A DNA stretch of 64,000 bases from assembly GCF_016859285.1 (NCBI RefSeq), contig NC_053406.1:13885501-13949500 (forward strand), in the 5' to 3' direction. Under the pieces are notes generated by a model. That model was given only the letters and a program-made list of their open reading frames with translations. It did not search any database and had not been told where the DNA came from. The stretch comes from Xiphias gladius (taxonomy: Eukaryota > Chordata > Actinopteri > Istiophoriformes > Xiphiidae). Numbering within the stretch: position 1 is the first letter of the stretch; the number at the start of each line of letters is the position of its first letter. This document shows, piece after piece, positions 35,618 to 46,219 of this stretch. Both the position numbers and the translations under genes were made by a program.

Positions 35618-37421
35618 GTGTTTATTATTTCATCAACTGTGTAGTTTTTGAGGAGGTATTACTTTTTAAAAGGTGACAGCAGAGTTCATTTTTTATTATT
35701 TGGTCTTACAAAATGATAAACACACTAACAAGCTTTGAACACAGGCATGGCATGTGTAAATTCTTAAAACGGCTGCTCAAGAGATATGATTTTCCTCCCT
35801 TGCCCAGGGAAAGGTAGGTGCTAGCTACGGGTACGCTGCACACAAAAAGCTCCTCAAACTGTTCGGCTAGTATGTTCAAACCTCAGCAAATCACACCAAA
35901 ACATGCTGGATAGATGGTTGTTCTACCAATATGTACAGGTAGACAAATTACATACATGTATACTTTGATTTAGGGTGAATTGTCCTTTTAAGACTTAACA
36001 CATGGAGAGATGTTTTTACATAATTGTGCTGCTTCACTGACCTCTTGTGGCCCCAAAGGGAAAGTACTGTCAAGAACTTGGTTAGATTTATTAGATCTTA
36101 ATTTTGATTTATAAAGATTGCCTGTTGACTTAGTGGTACACAGTGGAGACATTGGAAGACAGGGACAATTAAGATAACATGCAACTGTTATCAGTACTAA
36201 AACGATGCCATATAAAATCACTACATACTACACTTAGAGTAGGTCATATTACAAATGCAACCTCGGTAGTCAGGAAAAAGTCATCTGGGGAAATTATTCC
36301 AGTTTTCACTGTAAATGATTAGGGTGACAAAGTGACAGAGAAGACATATCAGAAAACCTCTTCTGATATCAGCCAGACGTTTGTACAAACAACAAGTTGA
36401 ACATTACATCCTACTTATAATCTCTCTGGTTTTACGGCCCCTAAGTCTATTCTACTCATTGGCTTTAGGCTGTGTGAAAATGACTGTAGCATTAGTGCTT
36501 ATTCCATTAGTTCAATGGCTCTTGAGCATTCCTGTGCTAGAGGGGGTTTCCTCAGAAGATGCTTCCACAATTGGTGTTCCTCACCTTATGAGAGCTGAGG
36601 AGCAGCAGCTATTGGGTGTAACCTCTTGCACCATTGCCTCAGTATATCTCACTCTTTGTCTTTTCGCTACACATAAAATGACCCATGGTTTAGGCTTGCC
36701 CTTGTGGTACTGCAGCCCTGCTACGTTTCACTGATGGAGCCACTTTTCACAACCTGTCAATTATTGAACGATTAAGTTAGAAAAGACAGCTTATTGAAGA
36801 GAAGCTTACTTTGCACTGAGCTTTTGGCCTTTATTTTATTTACTTTAACTTGCCTTCTGTTATTATGTTATTGTTATCATGCATGTGCAGTATGTACATG
36901 CATACCTCACTGCCTATTTTCATCTTAAATTGGATCAATAACAAATCACTTTTTGAGGTAGGAAATTTCTTACCAAACATATTCGTATATATATCTTTTA
37001 AATTTTATTTGGGCTCATCTGTACGGTTTCCTTAATAACCCCCATTCCGAAAATCTGTAGATGAAATGCCGAAGATAAATGTCTGAATGTAAAAAGTCAA
37101 TGCTTAATACATGTAGCTTTTAAATGAACCCAGCAATGGCCTCTTAGAGAACACTAATATTGCCCCATATGTGTATAATGACCACCTTTTCGGCAAGTTA
37201 TTCCAATTCCACAAACTGAATGCAGTCATGTGCTTTAGTGATTTTAAATCTCGAGAGATACTTTTTCCCTACAGAACCTGAAGGCAGCATTGTTACATCG
37301 AACATCAACATTTTGTTTAATTTAAAAAAAACGAAAAAAAAAAACATTGTCTTGTAAAACCTTTACTAGTTACATTGAAGGGTGGGTACTTATTCTAAAA
37401 AAAAAAAAAAGAATAAAATAC

Positions 37422-37423
<2 letters not shown>

Positions 37424-37492
<69 letters not shown>
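37424..37492. repeat. (CA)n microsatellite, about 69 bp
   Basis: Pure CA repeats follow A-rich runs, about 280 bases upstream of the dus4l start codon. Confidence 0.97.
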
Positions 37493-37493
<1 letters not shown>

Positions 37494-37770
37494 GGTTACG
37501 TGACGCAACAGTTCAGAGGCGTTAAACACACGCCCACATTTTTTCCCGCATGGTGGACCGAAGCGTCGTTTTTTAAGGCTGTAGCTGTATGTGTGTGTGT
37601 ATCAGTATGTGACAGTGAGGGGTTTTGGTTTGTATGACCAGTTTGTTCGCGTCTTTGAAACAATAAAATAGACGTTGGACGAAAGGACCCATCCTCCAAG
37701 TCTGCTCCACTCTTGGATAGTGAGCTAGTTAGCTTTTGGGCTAGCTGGCTAACAGTGCTACTTGAGAAGA

Positions 37771-40084
37771 ATGAAGACTTTTAATGGAAACAATGGTATT
37801 ATGGACATGTTTGAAAAGGGAAAAATACTGAAAATATGTGCCCCAATGGTTCGATATTCAAAGTAAGTGGAATCTATTCCCCCGCTATGATATCATTAAT
37901 TTCCTTATTTTTGTAGAACTGAACCACATTTAAGGGGGAAACGCTTAAGATGAAGTGTAACTTTTAACATTAGTGTTTATCAAGTGTTTCATCGAGTGCT
38001 CTGCTCTACTGCCTTAAAGATGGGACGTACCGTAGGTACAGCTGCCATTTATTTTGTTTCTGTTTGACACTAAGCTCAGTGAAGTCCATTTTTCCATAGG
38101 CTCGCATTCAGGTCCCTGGTGAGGAAATACAACTGTGACATCTGCTTCACCCCGATGATCGTTGCTGCTGACTTCATGCGATCTGTCAAAGCCAGAGACA
38201 GCGAATTCACTACCAGTGAGCGTGAGTAGCAACATTGTAATATGAGTTATAACAAGAATGTGTTGCTGCACCACCACTTCTAATGCACTGCATCTTTACA
38301 CCAAGATGTCAATCTTGTCAGGCGGTGAATGTGTTTTAACTCTGAGCTTTGTACATGCTGCCATATTGCCCTTACCAAGTTTTATTACCATTATATGCAT
38401 TTCCCTTTCCTCCTCAGGTGACCGGCCCCTGATAGTGCAGTTTGCGGCCCATGATGCCCAGACTCTGGCCGATGCTGCCTGCGTGGTAGCCCCTTTCTCA
38501 GATGGGGTTGATCTCAACTGTGGCTGTCCCCAGAGGTGCAGCTACTGACAGTAGGCCCCGATATATTTTGGCCTACAGTCACTCTTTATTACTCTTTCAG
38601 CAGTTTGATTTTACAGAGGATCAAAAGCGCAAAGTTTGTTGGACCGATTCATTTCTAATGGCAAAGTTTATATTTCTGTTTTCATCCCTATTATTTTGAA
38701 CGCTAATTAGGTGTCACTGGGATAGTTAGACAGAATTTTTTGTGTAACCTCTTAGATTAGCTTTGTTGTTTTGTTTTCAGATGGGCTATGTCAGCTGGCT
38801 ATGGTGCATGCCTCATCAACAAGCCTGAACTTGTGAAAGACATGGTCAGACATGTCAGAAACCAAGTGGACAATCCAAACTATACAGTGTCCATCAAAAT
38901 AAGGTAAAAAACCTGAACCAGTTTGAAATAATACCAGAGCTGGACCAGTAAATCTAAGATGTCAATGTTAGCCTTTTGCAGATATATCAATAGTTATGTA
39001 TATGTTGGCTGATTTGCAACAAGATACTGCAGGACAGAAATGCCAAACCAGCTTTAAGGTAATTTAGAAACAGTGTCACCATTTCATAGTTTGTCCACCA
39101 GATCGCACTGAAAAGTTCAAAGTGTCCTGCTTAGTATTCTTGGTCTCAATTTATCAAAAAATAATCAAATCCAAGGCATCTGGATCATAATTGTTTATGT
39201 GCTACTTTAAAAAAAAATTACTATCTGACAATAGTTGTTGTTTTTTTCTTTTTTTTTCTTTTTTAAACTCCCACATATCCATATCTGCCTTAATAATCCA
39301 GTATCAGTTAGCTACACATTATGCTCTCCCTGGTAACAATACAATAAATGTTGCATGTATCAGAATACACGTTATTTACTTTTTAACATGCAACTATGAC
39401 TTTCTGTGTTAGAATCAGGGCCAGGACAAAATACTAATAATAGTAATGATAACAAATTTAAAGAAATTTACATCACCCACAGAATCCACAAGGACCTGAG
39501 GCGGACAGTGGATCTGTGCCAGAAGGCTGAATCAGCTGGTGTGTCATGGATAACAGTCCATGGCCGTATGACAGAAGAACGCCACCAGCCAGTTCATTGG
39601 GATGCCATAAAGACAATCAAAGACAGCATATCCGTACCCGTCATTGCGAATGGGGACATAAAGTACCTCCGTGATGTGGAGTCCGCTCACCAGCTTACTG
39701 GTGTTGATGGTAGGTTTGTTTTCAACAAAAGTGCACTCACCAACTAATGACATATGCATAAATGACAATATTCATTTCTAATTTGTTAAGTTCTGGTTTG
39801 TTTGGATTTGCTAATTAGGTGTGATGGCTGCGCGGGGATTGCTTGCTAACCCTGCCATGTTCGCTGGCTATGAGGATACTCCTCTGGAGTGTATATGGGA
39901 CTGGGTGGACATCTCTATAGAGCAGGGCACTCCATTCACCTGTTTCCACCACCATCTTATCTACATGCTTGAGAGGGTTAGTTCCCAGCCTGAGAGAAAA
40001 GTGTTCAATTCTCTATCCAGTACCTCAGCTGTAATAGATTACCTCCAGAACACATATGGATCTGTACAAGATCTGGGAACATGA
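37771..40084 (+). CDS. dus4l: DUS4L, tRNA-dihydrouridine synthase (D20a/D20b type)
   Basis: Reduces uridine to dihydrouridine in the D-loop of tRNA with FMN and NAD(P)H; the yeast Dus4 relatives act at positions 20a and 20b. Six exons join in frame: 37771-37862, 38100-38221, 38418-38535, 38781-38903, 39483-39709, 39819-40084 (TGA 40082-40084). They give 315 aa, like human DUS4L (about 317). In order: the flavin-barrel start CAPMVRYSKLAFR (residues 24-36), the catalytic loop LNCGCPQRWAMSAGYGACL with the likely proton-donor Cys at 108, the SIKIR strand, TVHGR, PVIANGDI, and VMAARGLLANPAMF. The start ATG at 37771 gives the family-length N-terminus; two further in-frame ATGs follow shortly. All splice sites are GT-AG. 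The neighbour bcap29, 1.8 kb downstream on the same strand, matches the human arrangement. Confidence 0.96.
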
Positions 40085-40155
40085 GTATTTTTAAATGTCA
40101 TGTATTTGATTTTAGCTTCTTTTTTTTTTCTTTTTTTTTTTAAATTTTTGTGTCA

Positions 40156-40161
40156 AATAAA
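40156..40161 (+). terminator. dus4l: dus4l polyadenylation signal (AATAAA)
   Basis: AATAAA only 72 bases after the dus4l stop, followed by 'gttgtattactgatgtctgtcttctttatt', which is GT-rich. It implies a very short 3'UTR of about 95 nt. Confidence 0.7.
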
Positions 40162-40674
40162 ATTGCAAAACTATAGTTGTATTACTGATGTCTGTCTTCT
40201 TTATTGCTATATTTTCTCTGGTCAAGCCTTATCTAAACAGTTATCATATAGCTAATTAAACAAAATATCTAGTTATCTTTAATGCTTGTCTTAGTGAGTG
40301 ACCAGTCATGGAATTTTTTGCTTCTCAATGAATATTAGCACGTTCTTAAAATCATGAGATATGAAGGATATTATAACTAACGATACATCTTCTTGAGTCT
40401 TTGCAGTTAGAAAACAATAGAAATTACAAAAAAAAGAATAGTGATATGATACTGGTACGACGATTCATTTCCTGAACATCCAGCTTTTTTTTATTAGGTA
40501 CACCTAGCTAAAACTAATGCAGCAGTCCTGTAATAAATTCTCCCTCCATGAAGGTTATAATGTTCATTTTCATTAAAATTGTTTTAGAGAGATGCTGATT
40601 CAACTATATTATCATTTTAGAGGATATGGTTTGTGTTGCTGTTGAGCTGTATGGTATTATACATAGGGGTGTTT

Positions 40675-40911
40675 TTTGTTATTTAACCTACCCTCATTGA
40701 TATAAATGGTGTGGACAAAATAATAGAAACACCTCTCCATATAAGGCAATGCAACTCATCAGCACCACAAACTGGAGCCTCCAACATCACCACAAATTTG
40801 ACTCAACACCTATTAAAAACAGTTTCAAACAAACTGAACATACACCAAAATGAAGGAGGATTTATAATAGAACTGTTGCACTAGACTGCAACTGCAAATT
40901 TGTACCCTGAA
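40675..40911. repeat. Dispersed fish repeat (non-autonomous)
   Basis: Reads 'gtggacaaaataatagaaacacctctccatataaggcaatgcaac...caccacaaactggagcctcca...aaatgaaggaggatttataatagaactgttgca'. I recognise this as very close to a multi-copy teleost repeat, probably a DNA-transposon derivative. No protein-coding relic. Assignment is from memory of the motif. Confidence 0.55.
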
Positions 40912-41100
40912 TCCATGTATAAAGGTGGGGGGTGCCTAGTCAAAAGTAAGAATAGACAGTGGAATTTCAAATGTTAATACTCAACCAATGAATAAACAAG
41001 GACGCAATTCCATCCATATTAACGCTTGATATCAACATGCTAATAAAATACATAAGACGTCAAGGTTATACCAACATATATCCGATTTATTTTGAAAAAT

Positions 41101-41239
41101 AAGACCGGAAGCTGGGTTTTTCAGACGAGCTGAGTGGAAAAGGAAGAGAAGCAGGAAGAAAAACTTCATGTGGTTAATTTCAGAAGTGTAGAGAAGTTAC
41201 TCTCTTCTAGTCGGTATTTTTGGCGGTTTTGTCGGCAAG
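41101..41239 (+). promoter_or_regulatory. bcap29: Candidate bcap29 promoter and non-coding first exon
   Basis: 'gaccggaagc' at about 41103 is a consensus ETS/GABP site, typical near the start of TATA-less housekeeping genes. About 130 bases on, 'cggcaag|gtgtgt' (exon end 41239) is a plausible donor. The coding exon has its own acceptor 'tttctcag|gttgtc' at 41836, leaving 27 untranslated bases before the ATG. A split 5'UTR is therefore likely but not proven. Confidence 0.5.
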
Positions 41240-41863
41240 GTGTGTATAGCTCTGCCCGAATTGTGACACGAACTCACACACGTACCTTAGTGTCATTTTA
41301 AAATGTTTAAGGGGATAATTGGCTTTCTCTAAGTCACCCACGTTAGGTTAACGTTAGCTTGTAGTTAAGGTAAAAGCTTACGTTAACGGAGCATCGGGTT
41401 CATGATTTGGAACATGGACAGAAAATGAAAAGAGGGAAATAATTTCTGAAAGACTAAATGTATGTTTTGGGGTATTTGCCTCGAATAAGCATATAAACAC
41501 ACGCTATTTTTTGGTCACATATTGCTTGTGGTGGCCCTGTAGCTTTAAACTGTAAGTACGATACAATAATATGAGTTTGACAGAGCAAACTTAAGCCTCT
41601 GCGAGTTTACATCAAGTCATGTGAACTGCCTGGATAAAAAGCTTAACTTATCAATTGTCTCAACAGAGGCTGTATCGTCTAGGTGGAAGAAAAGCCAGAC
41701 ATGCTAACTAGCTAAACCTCCCGAAAGTACACACTGAGCTTTATGTGCTTGATAGGTTTTCTTCTTTTTTCAGAGAGGCAAGCCAGAACTCGCATCTTAC
41801 CTGTTATCCCGTAAGGTTTCATGTCTCTCTTTCTCAGGTTGTCTTCAGGGGTCCTCAACAGAG

Positions 41864-41997
41864 ATGACCTTGCAATGGACTGCTGTGGCCCTCTTTCTCT
41901 ATATGGAGATTGGCATCATTGTCATCCTCTGTTTACCCTTCATCTCTGCCAGGAGGTAAGTAATTGTCACTCAGACTCATACTCTCTCTCTCTCTTT

Positions 41998-42048
<51 letters not shown>

Positions 42049-43976
42049 AGGTTTGTATTACCACAAACAAAAACAGAGCAGGGTACGTGCTGATGTGACA
42101 AATGTACTGTCAGTTGTAGCGATCCTGCAGAACACTGTGCTTGTGTATTATCTAGAGTGGAGACCTGTTACATACTGTGTAAATGCTTGTGCATGTGTTG
42201 TTGCAGGTGGCAGAGTATTTTCCAGTTGAGGATCTGGAGCTGCATGGCAATGTTCTGGAACAAAGTGTTTCTCACCATGATCATAATACTTATCGTTCTC
42301 TTCCTCGGTAAGTGTAACATCAGCTGTTTAAATGTTTTGGACACAACTCTGTAGATGTAGTTTCAAAACATCGACCGCAAGCTGGGAAGAAGTTTTGGGG
42401 GCGCTATTGGATGCTGCAATGCATCAGAGAGTATGGCTTGAGAAGCTCAAACATGAAGCCAAATTTCACATAGTCAGTCTCATCACTGGAGACTGTATTA
42501 CTGTAGGCAAAATCTTAAAACCAAAAACTCTGTGAAGATGGTAAAGAGAAGAAAAAGTCGTAAATCTAAGCTTTCCGGTTATAACTCATGCTCCGTTTTC
42601 TTTAGATGCTGTCCGTGAAGTGAGAAAGTATTCGGGTAAAGACCATGGCACAGATGCCAAGCTGCAACCGAACATGTTTGACCACCTTCACATGAAGCTT
42701 TTTAGAGCCCAGAGAAACCTCTACATCTCTGGCTTTGCTGTCTTCCTCTGGCTGTGAGTTTTTGCTTTCACATACTGATGCACGAAGGACTTATTTAAAA
42801 AAAAAAAAAAAAAAAAAAATTAATCACTAATGAAAAATACTTTGCACCAGGCTTTCCTCTAACCCCGGTTATTTTTGCAGGGTTATGAAGCGAGTTATCA
42901 CCTTGATTAACCAGCTGGCATCAGTGTCTGGCACTACGGCTGCTCTTCAGGTGCAGGCTGACAGTGCTAATCGGACTGCCAAGAAATACATGGAGGACAA
43001 TGAGCTGCTGAAACAGGTAGGCTGCACACTGGTTGGATAACAACTCAAAGGTATCTCTTAGATAGCTCTAGATACGAACACACACACACACACACCCACA
43101 CAGAAGATTAATGAATCACGGTTACAGTTAGCTGATAAAGACCTGTGTGTCATGTCCTTTTATTTTTATTTGATTATGTATTTCAGACTCTGATGAAAGG
43201 GAAGGGTGATAAGGCTACTTCAGAGGGCATGGAGCTGTTGAGAAAGGAGGTGGAGAAACTGAAAGAAGAACTGAAGACTGCAGAAGATGGTTAGTATCCA
43301 TGTACTTGTCCACATGTCCTCTGTAAATATGTTGTTTTTGCGTGTGCTAGTATTATTTTTTTTAAATCTGACTCCAGGAAAGTTGATATAAGAACCATAG
43401 ACTTCAAAACTTGTCACTTCTAGTGGATGAAGATGATGAGGATGCCCTGTGTTGATGTGTGATTGTTTCTTATCCAGCCCTGAAGAAGTCCCAGTCAGAG
43501 GCAGATGTAATGAAGACGCAGACGGATGGCCTTGCCCGGGAGTATGACAGACTGCTGAAAGAACATCAGGAGCTCCAGGTAATGCTAAGTCCTAACCACA
43601 ACAGGATGATGACTTGTTGGCCCATTCACTATTAACATACAGTTAGTCTATTAAAAAAGTGCAGGGGCCTATTTTTTGGTGTTGAGACACTGAAAACAAA
43701 GGTTGTTAATACTAATTAATGACAACAGTTCCCACTAATTTCCATGATCTCAACTAATAAAACATGTAGGCAGTTGGATTTACAGTAGATAAAAGGAATA
43801 CATTTTGTTCCATTATTTCTTAGGTAAAAAAAAATTAAAGCCCCCCCTAATGCGTTTATATGACCTAATCTAATCTAACATAACATAACATAACATAACA
43901 TAACATCTGACATTTGCTTTTCATTTTTTTGTCCTTTCAGAACCTCCAAGATAGTGGAAGCAAAAAGGATGACTAG
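41864..43976 (+). CDS. bcap29: BCAP29 (BAP29), ER membrane cargo receptor/chaperone
   Basis: B-cell receptor-associated protein 29, an ER protein that pairs with BAP31 and assists sorting and retention of membrane proteins. Seven exons join in frame: 41864-41955, 42207-42307, 42606-42753, 42881-43016, 43187-43289, 43478-43578, 43941-43976 (TAG 43974-43976), giving 238 aa (human 241). Start MTLQWTAVA matches the family. Membrane segments lie at about residues 6-26, 47-65 and 103-123, followed by a charged coiled coil from about 135 to 232. The C-terminus SKKDD is a KKXX dilysine ER-retrieval signal. BAP29 rather than BAP31: MTLQW and LFLDAVREVRKYS are BAP29-like, and the BAP31 caspase-cleavage neighbourhood is absent. 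Linkage to dus4l supports this. Confidence 0.95.
42001..42047. repeat. (TG)n microsatellite preceded by (TC)n
   Basis: About 23 TG units follow a short 'ctctctctctc' run, 45 bases after the bcap29 donor at 41956. Confidence 0.96.
43876..43906. repeat. (ATAAC)n pentanucleotide repeat
   Basis: About six 'cataa' units, just upstream of the polypyrimidine tract of the last bcap29 intron. Confidence 0.92.
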
Positions 43977-45236
43977 CTATTGTAAAATGTTTAAAGGTTG
44001 AAGTGTTTATACGGCAATTTAGTCCTGTCACGAGAGGGCCACTGCAAAACTTGCTCTACCGTCATATAGCACCTTGTGTCACAATGCATATTCCAAAACC
44101 AGGAATGGGTCTTCGGAAAATGGCTGAAATCAATGATGGTTTTAAAGCATGAAGGTGAATTTGCATTAGAGAACCAGACTGGCTTAAACGGAATGAGTAA
44201 TATTTGATGGTTTCCTGTTTCTGCCTGGTGCAGTGTGACTAAGAGGATTTATTCTTCAAGTTCACAGTCTATCAGGCAGATTAATTGTGCAGGGTAATCG
44301 GAAAGAATTCATTCAGTAATTGACCCATGTCTGATCACAGCGCACTTAATATGTTAAAGAAATATGCAGCTAGGATGGCTGTTGTTTGATGGTTTGTGTC
44401 ATTTGTTTCAGCCGGGTGCACAGCGTAGAGTGCAAGATTTAGATTACTGTGGCAAACAGCTATGAATGTATTTTGACATTAAAGAGTTGCTTCTTTATTT
44501 CTGCATGTAGCAGGCACACCTGCTGCACCACTTGAGCATAAATACAGTGTGTAAATTCAGTCTGTATTTGCATGACTATGCAAATGTAGTTTGCATGTAC
44601 AGTTGCACTTAGACAAATCATCTTCACGTTTTTCTTGTATTCCAGCTATTGTTCTGTACTTTTTTTAACTTAAATAGTTATGGTGGACATAATGGTTAGA
44701 CAACATGCAGCATCAAAGTGTTTTTTGTTTTGGTTTCCTGCTTAATTTTCAGATGTAAATGTGATGAAACTCTCCCCTCATATCTGTGGATATAAATAAA
44801 ACATGAGATCTATAGGGATAGACAATTGAATTCAACCATTTATGATCTTATTTTATGCTTAAAATAAAATCAATTCATGTTTCTGGGCCTCTGAAGGTCC
44901 AGATTCTGTAATGTTTGCTCCACTGCATGTTTCAAGTGTTCATTTATGGGTTGGAACAGTAGTTGCACTTTGAGATGTTCTGTATAAAAATAGGCTGTAT
45001 GGTTTTTCTTATATTTCCATTATCCTGCAAGATGAGCTGAGATTGATGCATGGATTTACCACATTTCCTTTTCAGGTCATAAAACAGCAAAATACATCTT
45101 CAAGTTGTGGTCTTATATTTCTGTTATAGACAGCAATCAGAATGAAGTGCCTTGTAGGTGGATGCAGTACATTTTGTAAAATAAAGATCTGTTTCTTCAT
45201 CCTGGGCCTTGTTAAGAGTATTTAAACATGTACTTA
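43977..45236 (+). other. bcap29: bcap29 3'UTR, about 1.2 kb
   Basis: AT-rich sequence without repeats from the stop to the last strong poly(A) signal. Earlier AATAAA signals at 44795 and 44863 would give shorter isoforms. No other gene was recognised. Confidence 0.6.
45180..45185 (+). terminator. bcap29: Distal bcap29 polyadenylation signal (AATAAA)
   Basis: AATAAA followed by 'gatctgtttcttcatcctgggccttgtt', a T/GT-rich downstream region. A transposon relic starts about 50 bases later, so this is probably the outer limit of the transcript. Confidence 0.6.
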
Positions 45237-46197
45237 AAGGTACTATAATTAAAAAAGTGTAGCAATTTACATATTTTACTGCCAGTGTGTGAATAGATTG
45301 TAATGTAACTTAAAAAAGGAGAGCTTTCCCGACTTTCTCCTTTGCATATAAGAGCCTGTGGACCAATTGCTATGTAAAGGACTCAAAATAAATTTTCTAG
45401 GGAAAATTCAGAGGTTGTGACATTTATGCCCGCTCCCGAGTGCCTTGCCTCATTGCCCCTCTTTCACTCCCCTACAGCGCCAACAGTGTCCAACACTAGC
45501 TAACGTTAGCTTAGAAATGGAGTCCGCTAATGTCAACAAACGACTGGCTCCCAGCACAACACAGACTCCAACACAAGCTCCACATAAGCAAAAAAATATA
45601 AAAACATTTCATTTAGCGAAACGTGTCTGGCCAAAGGGGAATGTGACCGACATCGGGGAAAAATAAGGGTCAACGCTGGCAGGACATTTGATTCATGGAA
45701 GGACCTTCTTTTGGTCTTGGTCTAACGTTACTCATCCCACTCATCCCATTGTATCATATAAATGCCGTTAGTGTATCATTCAATGAGAATGGATTAGTTC
45801 GTCATTAGCCGATATTGTACTAGCTAGCAAGCTGATAATGATATTGTTTCATAGATCCTCTTTCAAAACAACGTAATGTTATGGTCTCACATAGCCAGAC
45901 CCATCTCCGCACCTCGTTTTAGCGCTGTGCCAGCGCTGGAGAGTCAAATATGGTTTATAGGCAAACTATAACAACAGTGTAACTTTAGTTACCTCATCTA
46001 ATCAACATGATGCCGGTCAATCCCGTTCAGTCTCATGTAGGTCGGGTCACTGTTTTGGCCGATGCCCAGAATGCTCGCTTGCGCACACCTATGGAGTTCG
46101 AGCAACAGGATGCCGACTGCAGTTCACTCAACGGCCATAGGTGTCATTAGTAACAACGGTTTTCTGAATGTTACGCATAGAACCTTTAATTAAGCAC
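45236..46197 (+). mobile_element. Decayed DNA-transposon-like element with coding relic
   Basis: The left end 'taaaggtactat' and right end '...atagaacctttaatt' (its reverse complement gives 'taaaggttctat') form short terminal inverted repeats flanked by A/T-rich 'taa' sequence. Inside, a short frame from 45517 opens MESANVNKRLAPSTTQ and stops at 45664. Just past the stop, 45668-45721 in a shifted frame reads RVNAGRTFDSWKDLLLVL, which resembles a motif (RVNIG.AF..WR.L) I recall from many repetitive predicted fish proteins. The element is thus frameshifted and stopped. It fills most of the gap between the convergent bcap29 and slco1c1. Superfamily unknown. Confidence 0.5.
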
Positions 46198-46219
46198 CTT
46201 GAATAGATAAATAACATCA

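Larger units (their letters stand above)
34753..37770. other. rflnb 3'UTR and rflnb-dus4l intergenic DNA
   Basis: The rflnb 3'UTR probably runs to about 35640. From there to dus4l I recognise no gene. About 35735-35995 ends 'gggtgaattgtccttttaag', which looks like the end of a common fish repeat, and there is a CA tract at 37424-37492. A reading frame of 117 codons at 36381-36734 has no familiar sequence and is AT-rich; I do not call it a gene. The last 250 bases probably contain the dus4l promoter. Confidence 0.65.
40085..41863. other. dus4l-bcap29 intergenic DNA and bcap29 5' leader
   Basis: Contains the dus4l polyadenylation signal (40156), a dispersed repeat (40675-40911), a candidate bcap29 promoter and first exon (about 41101-41239), then an intron with the coding exon's acceptor at about 41836. 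Otherwise AT-rich with nothing else recognised. Confidence 0.7.

Noticed and set aside
36381..36734. 117-codon frame between rflnb and dus4l
   Set aside because: Hydrophobic but with no familiar motif, no splice or promoter context, and length within chance for AT-rich intergenic DNA.
42332..42535. 67-codon frame inside a bcap29 intron
   Set aside because: Lies between two exons that join perfectly without it, and no similarity to the BAP29 protein is visible.
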